Below, one piece after another: positions 50,238-58,810 of a DNA stretch of 64,000 bases. A program made the position numbers and the translations under genes. The stretch covers positions 248,001 through 312,000 of the forward strand of contig NZ_JBBUTK010000002.1 of NCBI RefSeq assembly GCF_039592695.1, given 5' to 3'. The stretch comes from Flagellimonas_A sp039592695 (lineage in GTDB: Bacteria > Bacteroidota > Bacteroidia > Flavobacteriales > Flavobacteriaceae). Position 1 is the first letter of the stretch. Each line of letters starts with the position of its first letter. The notes beneath the pieces are model-generated. The model saw nothing but the letters and a program-made list of their open reading frames with translations, was not told where the DNA came from and made no database searches.

Positions 50238-50996
50238 TCAGCCTCTTAAATAACTCGCCCCGTTCACATCAATGATGGTCCCGGACGAATATTCCGCGCC
50301 CTCTGAGGCCAAAAACAAAATGGCATGGGCTACCTCTTCAGGTCGGGCCATACGTTTAAAAGGGGATTCACGCAATAGATTTTCACGCTCTACCGGGGTC
50401 AGCGTTTTAGCGGCCATTTCGGTCTCCGTAAACCCGGGTGCAACCACGCCCACATAGATATTATGGGGGGCCAATTTTTTGGCCAATGATTGACTCATGG
50501 CATTCAAAGCTGCCTTGCTGGCCCCATAGGCCGGTTTGGTGGGTTCACCCCTAAAAGCACCACGAGAGGACACATTTACAATTCTACCACCACCGGTTTT
50601 CATCATCATCTGGGCCGCGCAGTAGGCCATATTGGCAGTGGCAAAGAGGTTGGTTTTAAAGGTCTCCTCCCAAGCATGGGTCCAATGGTCAAAATCAACC
50701 TGATCGATTTCATGAAAGATGGAGATGCCCGCATTGTTGATTAAAATATCCAATCGGCCATAATGGGAAACAAATTCATCGACCAACGTTTTACAGTTTT
50801 CTTTTTTTGAAATGTCTTTTTGAAAAAGTTGGTGGCCATCTCTTGACAGCTCTGCCAATGTCTTTTGGGCTTCTTCAAGATTGCTGCGAAAATTAACTCC
50901 CACCTTGGCTCCCTTTTCAGCAAAGGCCAAGGCCGTGGCTTTTCCAATACCGCGGGAGGCACCAGTTATTAAAACTTTTTTGTCTTCGAAGCCCAA
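50238..50996 (-). CDS. SDR family NAD(P)-dependent oxidoreductase (FabG-like)
   Basis: A 252-residue short-chain dehydrogenase. The cofactor motif TGASRGIG is at residues 11-18, NNAG is near residue 88, and the catalytic Ser-Tyr-Lys are in NVSSRGAF and YGASKAAL (about residues 143-161). The length and motif spacing are those of 3-oxoacyl-ACP reductase and related enzymes, but the substrate is not known. It starts 2 bp after the S41 protease stop codon, so it is probably the second gene of that operon. Confidence 0.93.
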   Translation of the reverse strand: MGFEDKKVLITGASRGIGKATALAFAEKGAKVGVNFRSNLEEAQKTLAELSRDGHQLFQKDISKKENCKTLVDEFVSHYGRLDILINNAGISIFHEIDQVDFDHWTHAWEETFKTNLFATANMAYCAAQMMMKTGGGRIVNVSSRGAFRGEPTKPAYGASKAALNAMSQSLAKKLAPHNIYVGVVAPGFTETEMAAKTLTPVERENLLRESPFKRMARPEEVAHAILFLASEGAEYSSGTIIDVNGASYLRG

Positions 50997-50998
50997 GA

Positions 50999-53900
50999 TT
51001 ACTGTTTTGTTTTATCAGGATAGGGAGGTGTTTTCATCGTTTTCGTTGGATTTTCCTCCAATTGCTTCAATACAATTTCAATGGCCTTTTCCAATTGCGG
51101 GTCTTGGCCTTCGATGACCAGTTCTGGCCATTGTTCTACCTCTACATCTGGTGGAACGCCCTCGTTTTCGATTCGAAATCCGTTTTCATTATAAAAAGCA
51201 ACATTGGGTGCAGTTACCACGCCGCCATCGATAAATTCTGGATAGCCCAATACACCTACAAGTCCGCCCCAGGTGCGTTTGCCGACCAAGGTGCCCATGT
51301 TGAATTTGCGGAACATCCATGGCAGATAATCTCCGCCTGAACCTGCCGTTTCATCGATGAGCATGACTTTTGGACCCTGAATGGAGGCGCTTGGCGATTT
51401 CAAATCTTTTCCATACCTGAAATTCCAATACGCCTGAACGGGCCGCTTTAAAATATCAATGTAGTAGTCTGCTAAATAGCCCCCACCATTGTAGCGTTCA
51501 TCGATGATGATGGCTTTTTTATTGGCCTGTGGAAAAAAATACCGTTTGAAATATTCAAATCCCGCATTGGCCGTATTGGGCACATAGACATAGGCGACCT
51601 GACCGTCAGTGGCCTCATGCACTTTTTTCATGTTGCCCTCTACCCAATCCCTATTTCTGATGGCCCATTCGGTTTCTAAAGGGGTCACTTGATAGGTTCT
51701 TGAATTGCTTCCGTCAGGGTTTGAGCTGACCTTGAGATTGACCAATGTATTGGCGGTATTCTCAAAAAACTGGTACAGGTTGTCCGCACCCGAGACATTT
51801 TTGCCATTGACCGAAATAATGTAATCGCCAACAGCAACGGCTACTCCTGGTTCTGTCAACGGTGATTTTAAATCGGGTGTCCAGTTCAGTCCGCCATATA
51901 TTTTAGTGATTTGATAGCGGTCGTTGCTCACTTTGTAATCAGCGCCCAATAGCCCCCCTGGTATGCTCTTTGGATCGTTGAGCTCATCGCCATCACTGCC
52001 AAAACGATGGTGGCCCACGGCCAATTCACTGAACATCCATCGCATCACTCGATACACGTCGGCTTTACTTGAAGCGTGTGCGATTAAGGGCTCATACTTG
52101 GCTTTCATGGCATTCCAGTCTACCCCGTGCATGCCCGGGTCATAAAAATAATCGCGGTTCACGCGCCAAGCTTCATTGAAAATATTGCTCCATTCCGCTC
52201 TGGGGTCAATTTTGATGGAAATACTTCCCAATTTAAGTGGACCGTCCTCAGACTTTTTTCCTAAATCTGAGACAAACCAAGAGCCATCACTGTTATAGAA
52301 CATTTTCTTGCCGCCGCTTGCCACTTCGTAATAGTTTAGTGGCAGCAACTCTTCAGCTTTCCTGTCCTCAAAAGTAAACTTGTAGAGGGTTGACTCAGAC
52401 CCATCTTGCGAAGAGGAAAGATAATGGAGCTCGCCCTCGTTGACCGCATTCAGATTACTGTATAGACCAGCTTCGATGGGCAGGGCCTGCATTCTGTTCT
52501 GTAGGCCTGACCAGTCGATTTTTAACGTTTTTGTCGCTGGTTTGTCATTTTTAGTGGATGCATCATTATCGCTATCCTCCTTTTTTTCTTCGCCTTTCTC
52601 TTCGTCATTTTCTCTTTTGAGTGGCGAAACCACATCTTTCTGCAAGGTGATAACGTAGACGGAGTTTGATAAAGGTTTATCGATGGATGATTGGTCAAAC
52701 CAGTTGACCAACGGGCCTGCATCGGTAGAGGCCGTCAAATAAAGATGTTTGCCACTCGGGTCAAAAACAGGGTTGGTAACATTGGATAGGCCATCGGTAA
52801 GCTCATACGATTTGTTTTCTGAAAGTGAATACAAAAATGCTTTTTCAAAGTTGGTATCGATGATCTTGGTGTAAGCAACCCAATTGGAATCAAACGACCA
52901 ATCGCTGAACAAGTCCCTCAAATCACCAGGAACAAACCGTTCATCTTGGTCAATTTTTGTGGTTTTTGAAGTCGTTACATTCGTGACATACAGATTACGG
53001 CCATTATCAACATAACCCACTTTTTTACTGTCAGGCGACCAGTGGATGTTGCCATAAAAACCGGTACCATCCAACGTGATTTTTTCGGTATCGCCATTTT
53101 TGGTGTTTTGAACATGCAGCGCATATTCACCAGAAGCATCAGAAAAGTAAGCGATTGATTTACCGTCGGGCGACCATGCCGGAAACTTTTCATGGGTGCC
53201 CGGTGTTTGGGTGAGGTTATTGACATCTCCCTTTTTAGACGGAATCGTTACAATATCCCCTCTAAAATCCAGAACCACACGTGCTCCCGAAGGAGAGATG
53301 TTACCTGAACGCACATATTGTTGGCCCGAGACATAGCGTTCACGCAATTCCAACAAATCAGTGGCGATGTTCAGCGTCAGCTTTTTATCACTACCCGATG
53401 CACTATCAAAGATGTGCAATGTGCCTGCCTGCTCATAGATGATGGAGTTGTTGTGTGCTTTCGGATTGATGACTGGAAAGTCGTTGTAATCCGTATGTTT
53501 TTCAACTTCTTTACTCTGTATGTCATAACTGAAAAGGTTAAACTCACCATCGCGGTCGCTTCGAAAAAAGACACGGTCGCCTACCCATTGAGGCTGTGTA
53601 TCGTTACTTCCACCCGAAGGTTTGGAGATTTCTACCACACTGTGGTCATTGGTATTGTACACCCAGATTCGTGAGGCGCGACCGCCGCGATAATGCTTCC
53701 ACTGGGTAAAAGCGTCGAAAATAGGGGTATAAGCGATGTGTTGCCCATCATCGGAGTAGGAGGCCCAAAAAGCATTCGGAATTTCCAGTTGGGTGGTTGC
53801 CCCTCCATCCACAGAAACGGCGTACAATTGAAAATACCGATTGGTATGTGAATTGCGTCTTGAAGCGAAAAGCACATGTTTTCCATCAGGTGAAAAATCG

Positions 53901-54250
53901 CGAACCAAGTCAGCATACGGATGCCATGTCAGCCTTTTTGGTATGCCACCGGTTGCGGGTACGATAAAAACATCAGAATTTCCATCATACTCGGCATTAA
54001 AGGCAATCATACTGCCATCGGGTGAGAACACAGGGCTAGATTCGATACCTTCATCAACCGTCAACCGTTTCGGATTGGATCCGTCTCTGTCGGCAATCCA
54101 TAAATCCTCTGCGTAAACAAAAGCAATATGGGTATCGCTCAATGCGGGTTGCTGCATGAGTTTGGTTTCCGTTTGTGAAATACATGTAGCAGCGAAAAAA
54201 AGTGAAAATACCAGTAAAATAATTTTGTTATCTAGACTAATTGATTTCAT
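50999..54250 (-). CDS. Tricorn-like S41 family protease
   Basis: A 1083-residue exported protein with a signal peptide (ends CISQTE). Two beta-propeller-like regions come first, with repeated SPDG/SPDGK motifs (WHPYADLVRDFSPDGKHVLF), then an acidic linker EEKGEEKKEDSDNDASTKND around residue 560. A tricorn core follows, then a PDZ domain (AVGDYIISVNGKNVSGADNL) and the serine protease domain, with the nucleophile in ETAGSGGD (S971) and GKRTWGGLVG after it. Archaeal tricorn cuts peptides from the proteasome; this one probably degrades peptides in the periplasm. It is cotranscribed with an SDR enzyme. Confidence 0.93.
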   Translation of the reverse strand: MKSISLDNKIILLVFSLFFAATCISQTETKLMQQPALSDTHIAFVYAEDLWIADRDGSNPKRLTVDEGIESSPVFSPDGSMIAFNAEYDGNSDVFIVPATGGIPKRLTWHPYADLVRDFSPDGKHVLFASRRNSHTNRYFQLYAVSVDGGATTQLEIPNAFWASYSDDGQHIAYTPIFDAFTQWKHYRGGRASRIWVYNTNDHSVVEISKPSGGSNDTQPQWVGDRVFFRSDRDGEFNLFSYDIQSKEVEKHTDYNDFPVINPKAHNNSIIYEQAGTLHIFDSASGSDKKLTLNIATDLLELRERYVSGQQYVRSGNISPSGARVVLDFRGDIVTIPSKKGDVNNLTQTPGTHEKFPAWSPDGKSIAYFSDASGEYALHVQNTKNGDTEKITLDGTGFYGNIHWSPDSKKVGYVDNGRNLYVTNVTTSKTTKIDQDERFVPGDLRDLFSDWSFDSNWVAYTKIIDTNFEKAFLYSLSENKSYELTDGLSNVTNPVFDPSGKHLYLTASTDAGPLVNWFDQSSIDKPLSNSVYVITLQKDVVSPLKRENDEEKGEEKKEDSDNDASTKNDKPATKTLKIDWSGLQNRMQALPIEAGLYSNLNAVNEGELHYLSSSQDGSESTLYKFTFEDRKAEELLPLNYYEVASGGKKMFYNSDGSWFVSDLGKKSEDGPLKLGSISIKIDPRAEWSNIFNEAWRVNRDYFYDPGMHGVDWNAMKAKYEPLIAHASSKADVYRVMRWMFSELAVGHHRFGSDGDELNDPKSIPGGLLGADYKVSNDRYQITKIYGGLNWTPDLKSPLTEPGVAVAVGDYIISVNGKNVSGADNLYQFFENTANTLVNLKVSSNPDGSNSRTYQVTPLETEWAIRNRDWVEGNMKKVHEATDGQVAYVYVPNTANAGFEYFKRYFFPQANKKAIIIDERYNGGGYLADYYIDILKRPVQAYWNFRYGKDLKSPSASIQGPKVMLIDETAGSGGDYLPWMFRKFNMGTLVGKRTWGGLVGVLGYPEFIDGGVVTAPNVAFYNENGFRIENEGVPPDVEVEQWPELVIEGQDPQLEKAIEIVLKQLEENPTKTMKTPPYPDKTKQ

Positions 54251-54464
54251 GATTTTTGTGTTGGTGATTGTTATCGATTGGGTATGGAAGATACGAGTTT
54301 GACATCAATTATTCTAGGCGAAATTTGTGAAGTTGAGACCTGATTTGGTCCTTTTTTTGGCAAAGGGCAACACAATAGGAAATGCTAATTATAAAAATGT
54401 TTTTATTATTGAAATACATTGAATTGATTTTTTAAGTTTCATAGCAATCTTGTCACAGCTGGTA

Positions 54465-55211
54465 TTACATTTCAGTAAGTACCGCTATAATTTGGTTGTT
54501 GGCCGTTTTTGCCCTTTTCAAGGCCTCTAGTTGGTTGCGCACGAGCCACTGCATACTTTCAAAAGTTGAATAAACTTCTTTTTCTTTAAACAAGTTCATA
54601 AAATCTTCCTCTGAAAGCTCAAATTCTTTCGGGTAGTCTTCCTCATTTTTCATAATTATTTTGGCTGAACCAAGCTTTTTTCTGAGGTTTGATACGCTGC
54701 CCAAATAAACCATGTTTCCTGAAATGGTCTGATGTAGTTTGAACCAGTCGTAGCTGTCTTTGAATTGTACGTAATGTGCCATTAGGGTGTTGTTGTCCAA
54801 TAAAGCGATATTCCCAGTTGAAACTGCAGTTTCGTAAGATGACATTGCAGGTCTAAAATTGGCGACTTGAAAAATGAAACTACTGTAGCTTTTTAGTGTA
54901 TCCTTGGCAATTAAATCACCCTCATTATCAAGCATTGTTAGGAAATGCGTCAGTTTTTGATTGATGCCATTTGCCATTTGTAATCCAAAGTCAAGTCTTT
55001 CATCTGTGGTCAAGGCATCGGCATGTAAGGCTTGGATAAGCTTCTTTCTTTGGTTTGAGGTTTTGCGCTGTTCATTCCAGTTGTTTATCTGTAATGCTAT
55101 TAAAATACCAATGACAACCAAAACGATTTCACCGATGGCGTAGAGCAGGTACTTCGAGAACTTGCTCTCAGAAAGTAGTTTTTGACGAATTCGACGGAAG
55201 AATTTAATCAT
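54465..55211 (-). CDS. DUF6090 family membrane protein
   Basis: A 248-residue protein of the DUF6090 family. The N terminus MIKFFRRIRQKLLSESKFSK is basic, followed by one membrane helix (KYLLYAIGEIVLVVIGILIA) and ALQINNWNEQRK, a segment nearly invariant in the family. The remaining 190 residues are helical and probably outside the membrane. The function is unknown. It starts 4 bp after a second DUF6090 gene; their first 50 residues are almost the same while the rest has diverged, so they look like a tandem duplicate with different sensing parts. Confidence 0.85.
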   Translation of the reverse strand: MIKFFRRIRQKLLSESKFSKYLLYAIGEIVLVVIGILIALQINNWNEQRKTSNQRKKLIQALHADALTTDERLDFGLQMANGINQKLTHFLTMLDNEGDLIAKDTLKSYSSFIFQVANFRPAMSSYETAVSTGNIALLDNNTLMAHYVQFKDSYDWFKLHQTISGNMVYLGSVSNLRKKLGSAKIIMKNEEDYPKEFELSEEDFMNLFKEKEVYSTFESMQWLVRNQLEALKRAKTANNQIIAVLTEM

Positions 55212-55215
55212 AAAT

Positions 55216-56007
55216 TCAATTTTCTATACTTTCATTGATTTGTTCCAATATAAGATTCATGTGCGTTTTTAATGGAATCGACTGGCCGTTGGCGATATTG
55301 ACATATAGTGTGATAAAGCCCAATTGATCTTCAAAATCTTCTTCACCGAGAACATTGCTGACATCATTATAAAGTTTTTTGATGCCAACAATAGTGTCTA
55401 AATATTGGGTGCCCTCTGGGTAGATCAAATTCCGCATTCCCATATCTTGCTCCACTTGACTATATAGGTTGCGCATTTGAATATGCTTGGATAAGAACGG
55501 AATGTAGTTATTGTCTCTGTAATTTACCAATATCAACTCTTCTTCATTGGTTTCATCAACCTTGGTGGGCCAGGAAGTGAGTAGATTTTTTAGAGAGTCG
55601 TTTTGTAGTAAGTGAATGTCTCTTGAATTGAAAAAACTTTTAGAGTTTACGTTAAAAGTTGGAATATATAAGGTCCTGTGCAAATGAAATACCAATGAAT
55701 CATTATTCTTTGTAGGTTGCCCATCAATTGCATTGAACAGATATTTGGCAGAATTAATAATATACTCCCTTACCTGAATTTTATTGTTCAACTGTTTAAT
55801 GTTGTCTTGAAATTCATTTTTTAGCTGGTTTAAAAGAACCTGTTCCTGTTTTTGTGTTTTGCGGTTTTCATTCCAATTGTTCACTTGTAAGGCCAGTAGA
55901 ATTCCGATCATTACGAGTAATATTTCGCCAATGGCATAGAGAAGATATTTGCTGAACTTATTTTCAGAAAGCAGTTTTTGACGGATTTTACGGAAGAACT
56001 TAATCAT
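55216..56007 (-). CDS. DUF6090 family membrane protein
   Basis: A 263-residue paralogue of the following gene: MIKFFRKIRQKLLSENKFSK, a single helix and ALQVNNWNENRK at the N terminus, then a long helical domain rich in Asn and Leu. It overlaps the DUF885-like gene upstream by 8 bp, implying translational coupling. The family is widespread in Flavobacteria, often in clusters, but has no known role. Confidence 0.85.
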   Translation of the reverse strand: MIKFFRKIRQKLLSENKFSKYLLYAIGEILLVMIGILLALQVNNWNENRKTQKQEQVLLNQLKNEFQDNIKQLNNKIQVREYIINSAKYLFNAIDGQPTKNNDSLVFHLHRTLYIPTFNVNSKSFFNSRDIHLLQNDSLKNLLTSWPTKVDETNEEELILVNYRDNNYIPFLSKHIQMRNLYSQVEQDMGMRNLIYPEGTQYLDTIVGIKKLYNDVSNVLGEEDFEDQLGFITLYVNIANGQSIPLKTHMNLILEQINESIEN

Positions 56008-57670
56008 TCAAAATAGGCTTTAAATGATTCTTTTCCCCAGTCATTTGCCAGTGTCCCAAGGTGATAGGAATATTGCCCATACTGTTCAGCGTATCGAAGA
56101 ATTCCTTCGTTTGAAAAGGTTTGCCTTCCAATTCTTGAATTCGGGCATAATCGGCCATGGCTGCTTCCAACAAATATTTTCCTGTGATGTAGCTTGTGCC
56201 ATAACCGGGTTGGCGCAGATACAGATGCTGTTCAAAAATGAGCAGTTCTTTTTCGGTTTTCATCCATCCCCTTGGAGTATATTCTGAATGGATGCTCCCA
56301 GCTTCTTCCATGGTCATTTCATTGGCATGGGCATAAAGGGAGCCTAATCCCCTTGCCGCGCGTTGTGCAATCATGATGTAAACAATTTCCCGGGTTCTTG
56401 GGGAGTCATCATACAATCCTGCATCCATAAACATTTCCTCAACTGCAGTCGCTGTTCCTTCATTTCGTGAATCAAAAATATTATAGAGCAGAGGCCCTTT
56501 TCGTATTTCACTTGGGTGCGGTTCGTTTTCCATTCGCGCCAGTTCGAACCAATGGTAAAAATGCGAGTATAATGGTCTAGGGTCGTAGTGCTCCCCAATC
56601 AAAAAGAAATTGCGTTTCTCCTCAGGAACATAGGTTCCTAAATGTTCTCGAAGAGCCGGTTCAAAATAAGGCTTTACCGTAACGATTTCTTGCTGGTCAA
56701 GAAAATCTATAAGGCTACGGGCGGCAGCATTGGCCATGGTGTCATAAGCTTCTGGAGAATCTGCAGCAACCAGTTCTGGAAGGTCTCGATTTCGGTGCTC
56801 CTCTAGTTTTAAGGAGGTCCACGCCCGTGCCAATTCGCGTTTTAAGAGCATGACCTCATCTTCCCATGTCAATGGGACCAAATGTACATTTTGCAGATAC
56901 CACGTATAATTTTCCTTGCCAATACCCGATGGCCCGGTTTTGGTTTTGGCTTCCTCTTCCAACCAAATAACAAATTTATCAGTGGATGCGATGGCTTCCT
57001 CAAGGGCCTTGACAAGCCCAGCGTTTTCTTTCACTCCTGATTTTTCAAGAACTCCTTGCAAAACGACACTTTGGTTTTTGATATCTCGAATTCCCGTAAT
57101 CCAAAGATCTTTGGCATTGCCTGTAAGGTTACGTTGGGCTTGTTCATTTAGTGAAGGAATCACTTGTAAATCGTTGATAAGACGATTGCCTTCACTTTCT
57201 GAAAGTGGAAATTTATAGGTCCACAATTCTGTAGTGGCATGGTTTGTTGGCCCTTCATGGGCGGGCACATCGCTTTTGTACGTCCAAACCGTTTTATAAA
57301 AAGCGGGATCACGCTCCCATGGTTTCAAAATACGTTGGTTAAAATCATACCCGTTCATTTCTGCCCAGACAACCATCCAATCCACTTGGTGCTCAATCGG
57401 CCAAGTTGTGGTGTCGATTTGATGTAACTTGTTTTGCAATGCTTTGAATGAAGGCTGACGACTTTCAAAAGCATTTTTAGTGTAATCTGGAGCGCCATCA
57501 ACTTTTGGGGGAGCTTCAAAAGAGCGCCATTCATGAAAAAGTTGCACCAAATCGTCATAGCTATGGCTGGTAAAAGTACTGTTGCTTCCTTCTCTTTTTT
57601 TACTTCCTTCTGTTTTACAATTGGTAAAAAAGGCAATACAAAGAAGAAGTAGAAAACTGGTTTTTTTCAT
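56000..57670 (-). CDS. DUF885-like lipoprotein
   Basis: A 556-residue lipoprotein (leader MKKTSFLLLLCIAFFTNC). The C-terminal half resembles DUF885: RNEGTATAVEEMFMDAGLYDDSP stands where the family has an EGWALYAE-type motif, quoted here in part, and LRQPGYGTSYITGKYLLEA matches the PGQ-x-x-SY-x-x-G region. The zinc-type HE-x-x-PGHH motif normally before it is not found; YSHFYHWFELARM occupies that place. It may be an inactive or altered hydrolase. It heads an operon with two DUF6090 genes. Confidence 0.7.
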   Translation of the reverse strand: MKKTSFLLLLCIAFFTNCKTEGSKKREGSNSTFTSHSYDDLVQLFHEWRSFEAPPKVDGAPDYTKNAFESRQPSFKALQNKLHQIDTTTWPIEHQVDWMVVWAEMNGYDFNQRILKPWERDPAFYKTVWTYKSDVPAHEGPTNHATTELWTYKFPLSESEGNRLINDLQVIPSLNEQAQRNLTGNAKDLWITGIRDIKNQSVVLQGVLEKSGVKENAGLVKALEEAIASTDKFVIWLEEEAKTKTGPSGIGKENYTWYLQNVHLVPLTWEDEVMLLKRELARAWTSLKLEEHRNRDLPELVAADSPEAYDTMANAAARSLIDFLDQQEIVTVKPYFEPALREHLGTYVPEEKRNFFLIGEHYDPRPLYSHFYHWFELARMENEPHPSEIRKGPLLYNIFDSRNEGTATAVEEMFMDAGLYDDSPRTREIVYIMIAQRAARGLGSLYAHANEMTMEEAGSIHSEYTPRGWMKTEKELLIFEQHLYLRQPGYGTSYITGKYLLEAAMADYARIQELEGKPFQTKEFFDTLNSMGNIPITLGHWQMTGEKNHLKPILND

Positions 57671-57709
57671 GTGCTTGTCTGATTAAGAAGTTTGATCTAG
57701 ATAAATGCA

Positions 57710-58726
57710 TCAGTTTTTCAACACCGATTTAGGCATGTGCATGGTCACCAACATATTCGGTAGGTCAACTACTTCGGCAATCTGCAAATCGCCTTGTAAT
57801 GAACAGAGAGCATAGGCTTCCTCGGTGGATAACCCTTGTTCTTCTTTCAAATAATTGACCATATAAAGCGTAGCTTTTTTGGCGGCTTCATCGATTGTCG
57901 GTGCAAAACCGGTGGTGGCATAGTAATCTTCAGTTTCGTACTGAGGTTCTGAAATTGACCTATTCTTTAAAACCTCAATCTGGTATACAATGCGTAGTGG
58001 GCATTCAATGGCAGTACCGCAGACCTCGCCCAAACCTTGCACTGCATGTCCATCACCGATAGAGAACAGTCCTCCTTCAACAAACACAGGAAAGTAGAGG
58101 GTAGTGCCCTCGGTCATGTTGGGATCGTCCATATTGCCACCATTGGCACGCGGCGGTATGGTGTTCAGCAATGCTGTGGTATCAGGTGCTACGCCCATCA
58201 CCCCGGGAAAGGGATTCAGTTCAATGGCAATATCGTCATTGAACATCACCTTTTCGCAGTCTGCCCCTAATTTATAGAGCTTGAGATATTTGGCATTTAA
58301 TGTATCGGCCAAAAATCCAAAGCTCGGTACAATGGCATTCCAGCCCCAATCACCGAGTTCAATTTTGTGCAGGGTTACCATTAGCACATCGCCTGGCTGT
58401 GCGTTTTCTACAAAAACAGGGCCAGTCAAGGGATGAATGGGTTCAAAATCCAGTGAATCCAATGCCCCCATTGTTGAATTCATGCTGAATTGCCCATCGC
58501 TGGCCTCTTCGGTAAAAGCTTCGATGATTGCGCCAGAGCTTACAGAAAGAATCGGTTCAATGGTGCTACTGAACTTGTTGTGCGTGTTTTCGGTTGTCAG
58601 TGTGTGATCAATTTGAAACGTATCTTTCTTAACAAGGGTTTCCTCTTTTGGGGAAGCGGTTTTTTCATTGCACGATGTAATTGAAACAAGAAGGCATACT
58701 GAACAAACAAGGTATAAATTTTTCAT
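57710..58726 (-). CDS. Acetamidase/formamidase family protein
   Basis: A 338-residue exported protein with a lipoprotein leader (ends VSITSC). The core fits the acetamidase/formamidase fold: GPVFVENAQPGDVLMVTLHK, NPFPGVMGVAPD, PPRANGGNMD with the conserved NGGN, and YFPVFVEGGLFSIGDGHAVQG with the metal-binding His-type region. Such enzymes release ammonia from short amides. Export to the periplasm is unusual for the classical enzymes but seen in Bacteroidetes. It lies 39 bp before the DUF885-like gene and may share its transcript. Confidence 0.9.
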   Translation of the reverse strand: MKNLYLVCSVCLLVSITSCNEKTASPKEETLVKKDTFQIDHTLTTENTHNKFSSTIEPILSVSSGAIIEAFTEEASDGQFSMNSTMGALDSLDFEPIHPLTGPVFVENAQPGDVLMVTLHKIELGDWGWNAIVPSFGFLADTLNAKYLKLYKLGADCEKVMFNDDIAIELNPFPGVMGVAPDTTALLNTIPPRANGGNMDDPNMTEGTTLYFPVFVEGGLFSIGDGHAVQGLGEVCGTAIECPLRIVYQIEVLKNRSISEPQYETEDYYATTGFAPTIDEAAKKATLYMVNYLKEEQGLSTEEAYALCSLQGDLQIAEVVDLPNMLVTMHMPKSVLKN

Positions 58727-58810
58727 TTTCAGAAGGTTTTGGTTGATTTGTTCAAATTACAAATTCTTTCTCTTTTGGTTTATCTTTAGAACCTTACAAA
58801 TATTTCAACC

